Positions 15,217 to 22,823 of a stretch of 44,929 nucleotides of DNA are shown in pieces. A model generated the notes under the pieces. It searched no databases. It was not told the origin of the DNA and was given only the letters and a program-made list of their open reading frames with translations. Each line of letters starts with the position of its first letter. The first letter of the stretch is position 1. A program made the position numbers and the translations under genes. This DNA comes from Candidatus Aenigmatarchaeota archaeon (lineage in GTDB: Archaea; Aenigmatarchaeota; Aenigmatarchaeia; QMZP01). The stretch is from the NCBI GenBank assembly GCA_026397335.1, contig JAPLVB010000010.1:1-44929 (forward strand), written 5' to 3'.

Positions 15217-17574
15217 ATGCAAACTTCCCGTATCGCTCTTGTCCTTTTGGTTGCAGCATGCATCCTGATTGTGTATTTTTCCGCTATCAAAGCAGCATCC
15301 TATACAATCGGAATAACAGACAACCAGAGGGATTATGCCCCTGGAACCGCCTTTAAGGGGACAGTAAACATAAGGTTTGATACGCTTCTGCCAGAGGATG
15401 CGCAGCTTGCTGCAACTGTAGATGGCTCCAACCCCTCGTATCTTTATGTCCAGCCCTACATTAACGGGACACCATACCAGTTCAGGAGCTACCAGTTCTC
15501 ATACAATTTAATAGCAAACGGAAGAAACCAGTGGTATGAATATCCTGACAAGCAGTTCTGGTACAGGATAAAGGTTGAGGGAACATGCGGAAATAGTGAG
15601 TGTGCTTCTTCAGGAACCTGCGACTGCGCAGGTTTATGCAATCCTCCCTACTGCTACTGGAATATAGTATATGTTGATGCTGAATCCTCTGTGAGAGCTG
15701 ATGAAGGGCTCAAGTTTATACTTGATGCAAGCACAGTAATAGTGCCTCCCACAAGCGCTAATCCTGACACAAAGTGGTCAGAGATTCTTAACAGCCCCAC
15801 ATCACAGTACGGGGTGCAGACCACAATGAGAATGGTATGCGGTAACATGGATTATGCCGGCCATCTGACAGACCAGAACGGCTGGATAAAAATGACCCTC
15901 CAAGATTTCCAGCCAATACCAGGCACGTACTGGAAAAAAGTCACAGTGGGGCCCTTTGACGAGTCCAGTCTTGCAGCCGACAGGCAGAAATTCATTTCAG
16001 CCAGCTGCACCCAGCCTTATGTTTGCGGCGGTATTTACAAGGACACAAACCTTCTTAATTCTGGCTCAGATTACACAGTAAACGGGACTTCAGGAGAGGT
16101 GATAATCAAGAACTACAGCCCATCGGCCGTTTACGCAATGATATATCTCCCGCCTAACGGCCCTGTTTTATGCGCATATACCTCCTCCAAGGTTTCCAAT
16201 TCCACAACATGGACGAAGACGAGGACGGAGAGCGGCTCTGTCAGCTACAACCGTCCTTTCTCAAAAACCTATATCCAGTCGCAGCTGCCTTCTGTGTTTA
16301 ATGACACCAACAAAGGCTTCATAAATCCGCCTCCATGCCCTTATTATGCAACGGAATGCACCCAAACTGCAACCTCATATTCTGCTGTTATGGCAAATGA
16401 TCCTACCGGAGGAAGCATACAAATCACCTACAATAGCCAAGCAAGAACAGTAACAGCCACTCTCCTGTCTCCTGAAATAGGAAGCCGTCTGCTCATGATA
16501 AATCTTTCCGACTTCATAGGCCTGAAAGCGCCATCATCTCCGGGTGAGCATACGCTCGAAGTCTCCCTCGACTCAGCAGGTTCCGAGCTTGCCAGGGGAG
16601 AAATCATATTCAACGTGTGCGGGGATAAAGACCATGATGGCTTTTGCGTTGAAAACGGTGACTGCAATGATATCAGTCCCAGCATACATCCGGGAGCAAA
16701 GGAGCTGTGCAACGGTATTGATGACGACTGTGATGGCGGCGCTGATGAGCCTTTCCAGGCAGCAGGCAGCAAGCTCGGAACAGAATGCGGGACAGGTATA
16801 TGCAACGGTACATGGGTATGCGCACCAAACCAGACAGCTGTTATCTGCAACAGCAAGTACAAACTTGGCCAGCTCCTTGAGATATGCGGAAATAATCTTG
16901 ATGATGACTGTGATGGTGTTGTGGATGAGCTTTATGAAATGAATTCACAAGGCATTCCTGTGAGGGGATGTTTCTGCAAGGACGGGGAAAGAAAACCCTG
17001 CGGAAGCGCTGTAGGGACATGCAAGCCAGGTTATCAGATTTGCGTAAAAGGCGACTGGTCAAAATGCCTGGATGCCGGGACTCCTTCCGAGGAGGTTTGC
17101 AATGGTGTGGATGATGACTGTAACGGAATTATAGACGACGTGAATGGCGGTGATTCTGTTGTTACGAGCGCATGCGGCTGCTACGGAGGAGAACAACCGA
17201 CTGAAGAGAAATGTAACGGAATTGACAACGACTGCAACGGGCTTATAGATGACGGGATACAGTGCTGTCAACCGGGACAGACAAGGACATGCGGGGTTAA
17301 CAGAGGTGTATGCAAATCAGGGATTCAGACATGCGATAAAAACGGACAATGGGGAACCCAATGCGTGGGTGAGGTGAAGCCAGCTGACGGGAACTGCAAC
17401 ACTCCTGCACTGACCTGCCAGAATGGGAAACAAGACCTCGGTGAGGAAGGCGTGGACTGCGGCGGCGCGTGTACTGAACCCTGCGGGCTGCCTTACAACT
17501 GGCTGCTTGTTGCGGGAGGTATTATTCTGATTATAATTGCTGTAGTGCTCCTGGAACTAAAAGGAAAGCTTTAG
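15217..17574 (+). CDS. Large surface protein with MopE-type metal-binding repeats
   Basis: A 785-residue secreted protein: signal peptide (IALVLLVAACILIVYFSAIKA), a beta-rich Cys-containing ectodomain, four Asp-rich repeats of the putative metal-binding (MopE) type, and a C-terminal membrane helix (LLVAGGIILIIIAVVLLEL) with a basic tail. The repeats are near residues 470-510 (DKDHDGFC..CNGIDDDCDGG), 555 (GNNLDDDCDGVVDE), 628 (CNGVDDDCNGIIDD) and 668 (CNGIDNDCNGLIDDG); they resemble calcium-binding loops. Between them are small Cys-rich modules (CKPGYQIC, CKSGIQTC). It is probably a cell-surface adhesin or envelope protein. Its stop overlaps the MBL gene by 4 nt tail to tail. Confidence 0.82.
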   Translation: MQTSRIALVLLVAACILIVYFSAIKAASYTIGITDNQRDYAPGTAFKGTVNIRFDTLLPEDAQLAATVDGSNPSYLYVQPYINGTPYQFRSYQFSYNLIANGRNQWYEYPDKQFWYRIKVEGTCGNSECASSGTCDCAGLCNPPYCYWNIVYVDAESSVRADEGLKFILDASTVIVPPTSANPDTKWSEILNSPTSQYGVQTTMRMVCGNMDYAGHLTDQNGWIKMTLQDFQPIPGTYWKKVTVGPFDESSLAADRQKFISASCTQPYVCGGIYKDTNLLNSGSDYTVNGTSGEVIIKNYSPSAVYAMIYLPPNGPVLCAYTSSKVSNSTTWTKTRTESGSVSYNRPFSKTYIQSQLPSVFNDTNKGFINPPPCPYYATECTQTATSYSAVMANDPTGGSIQITYNSQARTVTATLLSPEIGSRLLMINLSDFIGLKAPSSPGEHTLEVSLDSAGSELARGEIIFNVCGDKDHDGFCVENGDCNDISPSIHPGAKELCNGIDDDCDGGADEPFQAAGSKLGTECGTGICNGTWVCAPNQTAVICNSKYKLGQLLEICGNNLDDDCDGVVDELYEMNSQGIPVRGCFCKDGERKPCGSAVGTCKPGYQICVKGDWSKCLDAGTPSEEVCNGVDDDCNGIIDDVNGGDSVVTSACGCYGGEQPTEEKCNGIDNDCNGLIDDGIQCCQPGQTRTCGVNRGVCKSGIQTCDKNGQWGTQCVGEVKPADGNCNTPALTCQNGKQDLGEEGVDCGGACTEPCGLPYNWLLVAGGIILIIIAVVLLELKGKL

Positions 17575-18374
17575 TTCAGAAATTTGTCAAGGCTGCTTCC
17601 CTTCTTGTCTTCAGAGTCTATGACCATGCCGTCTCTCGCTGCAATGGTTTTTATCCCGGTTTTTTCCTGTATCCAGCGGGCTTCTTTCTCAGCCACGCCC
17701 CTCATCATCTTCATCCCGAAGTGCGTGAGAATCGCTTTCTCCGGCTTCACCTTTTCTATCAGTTTTCTCGCGCCCTCCGAATCCATATATCCTTTAAGAG
17801 GGGATTCTTTCGGTCTGTGGCAGTTTATCAGCAGGTATTTGCAGCCTGCGAAATGCTTCTCCTGGCCCTGATAATATTCCCCGTCTGCGGTGTATCCTAC
17901 CTTCATGCTCTTTCCGCTAAAAACATAACCTAGGCATTTTGGTTCAGTATGCTTTGCAGAAACAGCCTCTATCCCGAGTTTTCCGAGAGAGGTCTTTTTA
18001 CCTGGCTCCATTATCTCATACCTTGCAAGGGAATTCAGGTGGTATTTTGAGAATACAGGAATGAAGTTCTCACCATCTCCCCTGAAAACATACTCATTCC
18101 CTATGACCACACCCTTCTTCTTGAGCGTCCCCTCTGTCATTGCTTCCAGAACAACCTGCGCATCGGTTGTGTGGTCGGAATGGACATGGGAGATAGCGAT
18201 TCCCGTGAGCTTCCTGAGGTTCACACCATACTGCTTTGCTCTCACAAGAGCTCCCGGGCCGGGATCTATGTGAATCATTTCCCCCTCCATCTCCAGAATC
18301 CAGCCGCCAGTCGCCCGAATCTGCATTATGGTAACGAACCTTGCCCCGCCGGTCCCCAGGAATGTTATCCTCAT
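17571..18374 (-). CDS. Metallo-beta-lactamase-fold hydrolase
   Basis: A 267-residue protein from ATG 18374 (MRITFLGTGGARF); the longer frame to 18452 has no typical start. The metal-binding motif is SHVHSDHTTD (HxHxDH), followed by distal His residues in SAKHTEP, NCHRPK and THFGMKM. Its two-domain beta-lactamase core is like RNase Z and archaeal MBL phosphodiesterases, but the substrate cannot be named. It is transcribed divergently from aIF-1A, 62 bp apart. Confidence 0.8.
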   Translation of the reverse strand: MRITFLGTGGARFVTIMQIRATGGWILEMEGEMIHIDPGPGALVRAKQYGVNLRKLTGIAISHVHSDHTTDAQVVLEAMTEGTLKKKGVVIGNEYVFRGDGENFIPVFSKYHLNSLARYEIMEPGKKTSLGKLGIEAVSAKHTEPKCLGYVFSGKSMKVGYTADGEYYQGQEKHFAGCKYLLINCHRPKESPLKGYMDSEGARKLIEKVKPEKAILTHFGMKMMRGVAEKEARWIQEKTGIKTIAARDGMVIDSEDKKGSSLDKFLN

Positions 18375-18436
18375 AAAACCACCGAAATCCGCATAATTCG
18401 CATTATACTTATTAATATCATTCACATTAAATCTAT

Positions 18437-18727
18437 ATGGCTTTCCAACCACAGGAACCGATAAGGGTGAGGACCCCCAGAGGGAAGGAGATACTTGGAA
18501 CTATAGAGGAACTGCTCGGGGCAAGCAGGTTCAACGTGAAGTGCACTGACGGGAAGAAGCGGCTCTGCAGGATTCCCGGAAAATTCCGCAAGAGGATAAA
18601 CGTGCGCATAGGGGATGTTGTTCTCCTGACACCATGGGATGTGGAACCCGATACGAAGGGCGATATAGAATGGATATACACCAGAACCCAGGCCGATTGG
18701 CTGCGCAGCAGGGGATTCATAAAATAA
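18437..18727 (+). CDS. Translation initiation factor aIF-1A
   Basis: A 96-residue protein with the S1-like OB fold of eIF1A/IF1: RTPRGKEILGTIEELLGASR, then VKCTDGKKRLCRIPGKFRKR and VRIGDVVLLTPWDVE. It binds the A site of the small subunit and helps scanning or start selection. The length is normal for archaea. The end overlaps the following minus-strand gene by 11 nt. Confidence 0.93.
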   Translation: MAFQPQEPIRVRTPRGKEILGTIEELLGASRFNVKCTDGKKRLCRIPGKFRKRINVRIGDVVLLTPWDVEPDTKGDIEWIYTRTQADWLRSRGFIK

Positions 18728-18941
18728 GAGAGTCTCTCATTTTTCTTCCAATCCGGAAAATGGTTTTCTCATCAGTGGGAGCTTCAAGCCACGTTTTGCC
18801 TACAATATCTTCCCTTTCCCAGTTTCCTTTTTTCAAATATGAATCAAAAATATCCTGTATGGAATATGGAAAGGCGATTATAGTGAGAACTCCACCTTTC
18901 TTTGAAATAATCACACCCTGATATTCCGCATTATCGTCCAT
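18717..18941 (-). CDS. Hypothetical small protein
   Basis: A 74-residue protein from ATG 18941 (MDDNAEYQGVIISKKGG); a TTG 3 codons earlier is possible. It looks alpha/beta, with a hydrophobic strand (GVLTIIAFPYSIQDIFDSYL) and a basic C-terminus. The family is not recognised. It overlaps the end of the aIF-1A gene by 11 nt on the opposite strand. Confidence 0.4.
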   Translation of the reverse strand: MDDNAEYQGVIISKKGGVLTIIAFPYSIQDIFDSYLKKGNWEREDIVGKTWLEAPTDEKTIFRIGRKMRDSLIL

Positions 18942-18972
18942 TCTTAACAAATAAGAGTAACCAATTTACGCT

Positions 18973-19494
18973 TTACTGGGGACCTGCCTCTTTTATCAGT
19001 TCCTCAATAACAGCCCTGAACTCCTTCTCCTCTTTCTCGAGGTCCTGCTCCCTTTCGTACCCGTTCCCTATCCTGTAATACTTGCCACCGAATACGAATG
19101 TGGGTATTGAGTTCCGGGGATTGAATTTCGCGAATACAGCCTGCTCTGATGCAGGAGCCTCTGTCTCCACTTGCGGAGTGAGGGTGTTGTCACCTGTGTC
19201 AAGCTCCCAGTGGTATGCCACTATCTTTCCAGCGTCCGCATACTCCTTAGCCACGCGGTCATATGTGTCCTTTATCCACTGGCAGTGCGGGCACCATGTG
19301 GTGGAGAACATTCTAATAATCGGCTTACCGCTAACGGTTTCTATAAGCCCGTCTATTGCCTGGAAGGTCTTTATCTCAGGGTTCGTGATGTTTCCAGTCT
19401 GGTTGTTTCCGTTTCCAGGAGACTGGATACAGCCACTTATGAAAACTACTGCAAGAACTGCTGCAATAACCAGACCGGACAGGAGTTTTCTCAT
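18973..19494 (-). CDS. Thioredoxin-fold lipoprotein
   Basis: A 173-residue exported protein. It begins MRKLLSGLVIAAVLAVVFIS then GC, a lipobox (FISGC), and a low-complexity Asn/Gly linker. The catalytic motif is WCPHC in FSTTWCPHCQWIKDTY (about residues 68-83), and the cis-Pro loop is NSIPTFVFGGK (about 130-140). This is a membrane-tethered thiol oxidoreductase facing outside, likely helping disulfides in surface proteins such as the Cys-rich MopE-repeat protein. ATG 19494 is preferred over GTG 19503 because AAGGTG precedes it. Confidence 0.82.
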   Translation of the reverse strand: MRKLLSGLVIAAVLAVVFISGCIQSPGNGNNQTGNITNPEIKTFQAIDGLIETVSGKPIIRMFSTTWCPHCQWIKDTYDRVAKEYADAGKIVAYHWELDTGDNTLTPQVETEAPASEQAVFAKFNPRNSIPTFVFGGKYYRIGNGYEREQDLEKEEKEFRAVIEELIKEAGPQ

Positions 19495-19655
19495 TGCATA
19501 CACCTTGCAACTTTAAACCAATATGGCAGATATGACGAAGTTGGAAAAGCCGACTTCTTTCAAACAAATACCTTAAGCACTTTATTCCAACTATAGTTTA
19601 TAAACTTTGCCCATTTTCTTCGTCATTTTGCTCAGCTTTAAAAACCAATGCGCAC

Positions 19656-19789
19656 ATATATAAACCAGATTTCTATATTAAGCGAATGACGACTTGTTAA
19701 TTGGTCAAGGCCGTCTATCTGGTGGACGGCTTAAGCCAGCGAAAGAAGGAAGGCGGCAAGAGCCGCCTTCAATCAAAAATCAAGCCGTC
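19656..19789 (+). promoter_or_regulatory. Promoter and structured leader of the rpoE' operon
   Basis: The TATA box ATATATAAA (19656-19664) predicts a start near 19690, so the leader is about 130 nt, long for this genome. It contains GCCGTC/GACGGC (19710-19715 with 19725-19730), which competes with a longer pairing GACGGCTT 19725-19732 with AAGCCGTC 19782-19789. Inside lies a 9-bp hairpin, GAAGGCGGC-AAGA-GCCGCCTTC (19749-19770). The two outer pairings exclude each other. It may be a hairpin-repeat insertion or an RNA regulatory element. Confidence 0.5.
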
Positions 19790-19819
19790 TTTCTAAGAAT
19801 CGGGAGCAGGTGAAAATCT

Positions 19820-20407
19820 ATGTATAAGATGCTTATGGTGGAGGACAAGATAAGGGTTCCTCCTGCAAAATTCAGTCTGGGATCGGAAAACGCGATAAAG
19901 GCCAGCCTGGATGAGAGATGGGAAGGCACGGTGGACAAGAATCTCGGGGTTGTCTTGTCCGTGGTCTCCATAGAGAACACAGGGGAAGGCAAGATACTTC
20001 CTGGGGACGGAGCCATCCACTATCCCGTAACATTCAGTGTTATTGTATACCAGCCTGAGATGTACGAGATTGTGAAGGGGCAGGTAATAGACATAACAGA
20101 GTTCGGGGTTTTCGTGAGAATGGGTCCTGTGGACGGGATGGTGCACGTTTCACAGTTGATGGATGATTTCGTTTCGTACGATGCAAAGAATTCCATATTC
20201 CTTGGAAGGGACTCCAAAAGGATTCTCAAGGAAGGGGATGTTGTAAGGGCTAGAATAGTTTCGGTTTCAATGGGACCTGACAGGCAGTACAAGATAGGCC
20301 TTACAACAAGACAGCCTGGCCTCGGAGCGCTTTCATGGGCAGACAAGAAAATCGAGAAAAAAGAGGTTCATGCCCCTGCCAAAAAGCCCGCTGGCAAGAA
20401 AAAATAA
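19820..20407 (+). CDS. rpoE1: RNA polymerase subunit E' (Rpo7)
   Basis: A 195-residue protein. Residues 1-85 form the RNP-like tip domain (MYKMLMVEDKIRVPPAKF), and residues about 86-175 form an S1/OB domain (GQVIDITEFGVFVRMGPVDGMVHVSQ), followed by a Lys-rich tail. With Rpo4 it forms the polymerase stalk that aids melting and binds the nascent RNA. It heads the usual archaeal cluster with spt4, rps24e and rps27ae. Confidence 0.93.
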   Translation: MYKMLMVEDKIRVPPAKFSLGSENAIKASLDERWEGTVDKNLGVVLSVVSIENTGEGKILPGDGAIHYPVTFSVIVYQPEMYEIVKGQVIDITEFGVFVRMGPVDGMVHVSQLMDDFVSYDAKNSIFLGRDSKRILKEGDVVRARIVSVSMGPDRQYKIGLTTRQPGLGALSWADKKIEKKEVHAPAKKPAGKKK

Positions 20408-20408
20408 C

Positions 20409-20468
20409 TGCATAGTTAATGGGAGTTTGAAGGTGCGAAGCACCTTCTCCGTCAAGTTGCATAGTTAA
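20409..20468. repeat. Hairpin repeat flanked by 11-bp direct repeats
   Basis: TGCATAGTTAA occurs at 20409-20419 and again at 20458-20468. Between them is a GAAGGTG-CGAAG-CACCTTC hairpin with a GCGAAGC apex. The flanks look like a target-site duplication made when the hairpin element inserted just after rpoE'. Confidence 0.6.
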
Positions 20469-20503
20469 AAAATGATATAGTAAATTGTCATGAAGTGAAG
20501 CGT

Positions 20504-20695
20504 ATGGGAGTAAAAGATAAAGTGTGCAGGAACTGCAAGAGGTTTGTAGGGGGCTCTGTGTGCCCTGTATGCAACCAGGCAAACTTCTCAAGAAGCTGGA
20601 AAGGTGTGGTTTTCATTAACGACCCGAAGGATTCGGAGATAGCGCAGGCCACGGGCATAACAGTCCCGGGAAAATACTGCCTTTGGGTTAAATAA
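20504..20695 (+). CDS. spt4: Transcription elongation factor Spt4 (RpoE'')
   Basis: A 63-residue zinc protein starting MGVKDKVCRNCKRF; a GTG 3 codons upstream is also possible. The four ligands are CRNC and CPVC (VCPVCNQANFSRSWKG), followed by the beta-strand pair VVFINDPKDSEIAQ. It partners Spt5 (NusG-like) to make the polymerase processive. It sits between rpoE' and rps24e as in other archaea. Confidence 0.93.
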   Translation: MGVKDKVCRNCKRFVGGSVCPVCNQANFSRSWKGVVFINDPKDSEIAQATGITVPGKYCLWVK

Positions 20696-20723
20696 ATGCT
20701 TATGCAGCTAAATTGTGAACTAT

Positions 20724-21038
20724 ATGAAAATCGAGATAATATCACAGAAAAAGAACCCTCTGATGGGAAGGGAAGATTTACAGGTAAGAATAAACCACGA
20801 TGGGCAGAGAACTCCATCAAGGCAGGAGATTCTCAAAGAGATTGCGCACTCCCTAAAAACAAGGGAAGACCACATAATAATTGACAGGATTTTCACAGTT
20901 CAGGGGCAGGCTGTCTCCAACGCCAAGGTTTTGGCTTACGAAAGGAAAGAAGACGTGCCTGCCTACAAAACCGAGAAAATGAAGCGCAGGATGAAGCTCG
21001 CAAAAGAAGCTGAAAAGGAAGAAGGTGGAGCAGTCTGA
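20724..21038 (+). CDS. rps24e: Ribosomal protein S24e
   Basis: A 104-residue protein starting MKIEIISQKKNPLMGRED; a GTG 3 codons upstream is a weaker start. The S24e core is visible: VRINHDGQRTPSRQEILKEI, then HIIIDRIFTVQGQAVSNAKV, and a Lys/Glu-rich C-terminal helix. Its last codons (GAAGGTGGAGCAGTCTGA) are repeated in degenerate form 70 bp downstream. Confidence 0.92.
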   Translation: MKIEIISQKKNPLMGREDLQVRINHDGQRTPSRQEILKEIAHSLKTREDHIIIDRIFTVQGQAVSNAKVLAYERKEDVPAYKTEKMKRRMKLAKEAEKEEGGAV

Positions 21039-21168
21039 TGGAAGTAGGCGAAGCCTACTTCTTCATATCTGTCGCATTGGTTTAAAGTCGTAAGGTGGAA
21101 CAGTTAGAAGGAAAGTGTCTCTTGACACTTTCGTCATAATTATCTTATAGAGTTTAAGTCGTAAGGTG
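21022..21168 (+). repeat. Tandem ~70-bp units, each with its own hairpin
   Basis: Unit 1 starts in the last codons of rps24e (AAGGTGGAGCAGTCTGATGG) and holds AAGTAGG-CGAAG-CCTACTT. Unit 2 starts at 21092 with AAGGTGGAACAGTTAGAAGG (16 of 20 identical) and holds GAAAGTGTC-TCTT-GACACTTTC. Each unit ends in TTTAA(A)GTCGTAAGGTG (21081-21097 and 21153-21168). The flanking sequence is conserved while the hairpin stems differ. Confidence 0.7.
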
Positions 21169-21174
21169 ATGTTT

Positions 21175-21405
21175 ATGGGTGGAAGAGAGGGCGGCAAGAA
21201 AGCGACTGCAAAAAAGGGTAAGAAGCAGAGGATAGGAAAGAAGCATTCTTCTCCAAAAATCTACAAGTTCTATGAGGTTAAGGGAAGCGAAGTCGTTAGA
21301 AACCACAAGACCTGCCCGAGGTGCGGGTCCGGAGTTTTCATGGCCCACCACAAGGACAGGGACTACTGCGGAAGATGCGGATACACGATTTCTGCAAAGA
21401 AATGA
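21175..21405 (+). CDS. rps27ae: Ribosomal protein S27ae
   Basis: A 76-residue basic protein starting [15 protein letters not shown], chosen because GGTGAT lies just upstream. The zinc finger is CPRC-x14-CGRC ([25 protein letters not shown]). In archaea it is a stand-alone small-subunit protein (in eukaryotes fused to ubiquitin). It ends the rpoE' cluster. Confidence 0.92.
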   Translation: MGGREGGKKATAKKGKKQRIGKKHSSPKIYKFYEVKGSEVVRNHKTCPRCGSGVFMAHHKDRDYCGRCGYTISAKK

Positions 21406-21408
21406 ATT

Positions 21409-21900
21409 TTATCTCTTGTTCTTCATGTCTTCCAGAAAATGATAAACATAACCGTGCGTCCTTCCCTTGAGCAGCATCTCCATGCACCTGCTGGCTGTTT
21501 CCAGCTCCGCGGTGCGTGCTATTATCGCGACCGTTTTCCCGTAAATCGAGATTTTTGCCCCGCACATCTCCTCTATCTTTCTCCTCGTCCTGCCCTGCCT
21601 GCCTATTACCCTGCCCATGAGTCTCTTCACTGTTCTCTCGCTCTGGCCTGAAAGCGTTATCACGTTCAGCTCGTGCTCCTCGTCCAGAAGGAGGAACGCA
21701 TTCTCCGGGGAGAAGCCCCTTGATATCGCTTTCACCACGTTGGCCGCCAGCATGACGTCAAACGTCTCGCCTTCTATCTCTATCTCGTCTGTTATGGTGA
21801 TTTTCGTGCGGGTCCTCTTCTCCAGTTCCTTCTTCACTGTTCCTTCCGTCCCTATAAGGACCGGAATCCTTTCCTGGGGGATTTTTATGAATTCCTTCAT
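21409..21900 (-). CDS. Archaeal Pno1/Dim2-like KH protein
   Basis: A 163-residue protein with two KH domains: IPQERIPVLIGTEGTVKKEL (about residues 7-26) and LMGRVIGRQGRTRRKIEE (about 94-111), the second with the conserved GRQGRTRRKIE loop. This family binds the 3' end of 16S rRNA during small-subunit maturation and can cooperate with Nob1 and aIF2alpha. It converges on rps27ae with 3 nt between stops. Confidence 0.88.
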   Translation of the reverse strand: MKEFIKIPQERIPVLIGTEGTVKKELEKRTRTKITITDEIEIEGETFDVMLAANVVKAISRGFSPENAFLLLDEEHELNVITLSGQSERTVKRLMGRVIGRQGRTRRKIEEMCGAKISIYGKTVAIIARTAELETASRCMEMLLKGRTHGYVYHFLEDMKNKR

Positions 21901-22016
21901 GCTTTTCGCCTCGTATGCAGGGGCTTTTAAAACATTTTTTAAGAGTGAAAATGTCTATATAAGTAATATTTGGCTTTAATAGATAGGTTTAAAACGTATA
22001 TTTCAAGCATCAGACC

Positions 22017-22038
22017 GAAAGTGTCAAGAGACACTTTC
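22017..22038. repeat. Hairpin repeat upstream of glutaredoxin
   Basis: GAAAGTGTC-AAGA-GACACTTTC, a perfect 9-bp stem. It is the reverse complement of the hairpin in unit 2 of the 21022-21168 array apart from the loop orientation. It lies 22 nt before the glutaredoxin start, so it is in the mRNA leader. Confidence 0.7.
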
Positions 22039-22060
22039 CTTCAAGAATCCAGGTGATTTT

Positions 22061-22318
22061 ATGGTGCAGAAAACTCCAAAAGCTCCTAAGGTTAAGGTAT
22101 ATTCAACCCCGACATGCCCTTACTGTTACATGGCAAAGGATTTCCTTAAGCAGAACGGCGTCCAGTTCGAGGACATAAATGTGGCTGAAAACCACCAGGC
22201 AGCCCACGAGATGATAGAAAAATCCGGTCAGATGGGCGTGCCTGTCATAGAGATAAACGGGAAGATGATAGTCGGCTTTGACAGGGAAGCCATCAAGAAG
22301 GCGCTAGGCATAAAGTAG
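22061..22318 (+). CDS. Glutaredoxin-like protein
   Basis: An 85-residue protein with KVKVYSTPTCPYCYMAKDFL; the active site CPYC is at about residues 19-22. The cis-Pro is in GQMGVPVIEINGKMIVGFD, where TVP of classical glutaredoxins is GVP. It is probably a cytosolic thiol-disulfide reductase. AGGTGATTTT is a good ribosome-binding site. Confidence 0.88.
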   Translation: MVQKTPKAPKVKVYSTPTCPYCYMAKDFLKQNGVQFEDINVAENHQAAHEMIEKSGQMGVPVIEINGKMIVGFDREAIKKALGIK

Positions 22319-22347
22319 CACAGAAACCATAAAGCAAAAGTTAGTTC

Positions 22348-22368
22348 GAAGTTGGCGAAGCCAACTTC
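22348..22368. repeat. Hairpin repeat GAAGTTGG-CGAAG-CCAACTTC
   Basis: A perfect 8-bp stem with apex GGCGAAGCC, located between glutaredoxin and tRNA-Thr. It is a member of the dispersed family. Confidence 0.7.
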
Positions 22369-22412
22369 GTCATCATTGTCACGCTGTACACAAGTCATAC
22401 GGTGCTGGTTTC

Positions 22413-22620
22413 GCCTCCGTAGCTCAATCGGTAGAGCATCCGACACAAGCTTTTTTCAAGAAAAAGCTTGAGCAAAAAGGAGCCCGCTCCACTAACGCTG
22501 CGCGGGCTTCCAAGCTTCCATTTGAAATGAGCTTGAGGGGTTTGTATCCGATATTCAGAGCCCTTAGGGCTGTGATGGAATGATATCGGAAGGTTGTGGG
22601 TTCAATTCCCATCGGGGGCT
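22413..22620 (+). tRNA. tRNA-Thr (anticodon TGT) with two introns
   Basis: Exons 22413-22443, 22541-22546 and 22585-22620 give a 73-nt tRNA: acceptor GCCTCCG/CGGGGGC, discriminator T; D stem GCTC/GAGC; anticodon stem TCCGA/TCGGA with loop TTTGTAA; T stem GTGGG/CCCAT. Intron 1 (22444-22540, 97 nt) sits at 31/32: central helix ACAA (intron) with TTGT (exon), bulges GA|C and GG|T. Intron 2 (22547-22584, 38 nt) sits at the canonical 37/38: CCGA pairs with TCGG, inner helix TATTC/GAATG, bulges TA|T and AT|A. Boundaries of intron 1 could shift by one base (C32 in place of T32). Confidence 0.85.
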
Positions 22621-22630
22621 TCGGCAGTTT

Positions 22631-22703
22631 GAAGGCGTTTTGCCTGGAAGGTGGAACAAGCGATTGAAGGTGCTTTGCACCTTCGTCCCATCGTGACGCC
22701 TTC
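22631..22703. repeat. Nested hairpin repeat after tRNA-Thr
   Basis: Outer arms GAAGGCG 22631-22637 and CGCCTTC 22697-22703 enclose GAAGGTGC-TTT-GCACCTTC (22666-22684). The order and the trailing GTGACGCCTTCTTTC match the large repeats at 39363 and 40560. It lies between tRNA-Thr and tRNA-Pro. Confidence 0.7.
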
Positions 22704-22713
22704 TTTCGATCAA

Positions 22714-22788
22714 GGGGTTATGGTGTAGCTTGGTCTAGCATTGGAGCTTTGGGAGCTTCAGACCCCGGTTCAAATCCGGGTAACCCCA
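22714..22788 (+). tRNA. tRNA-Pro (anticodon TGG)
   Basis: An intronless cloverleaf: acceptor GGGGTTA/TAACCCC, discriminator A; D stem GTGT/GCAT with two wobble pairs; anticodon stem GGAGC/GCTTC, loop TTTGGGA; T stem CCCGG/CCGGG. Its body is nearly identical to the second tRNA-Pro at 23373, so the two are paralogues flanking the HIT gene. Confidence 0.93.
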
Positions 22789-22823
22789 TGCTTTGACCAA
22801 GCGTGTTTTAGGAGGCGAATGAT

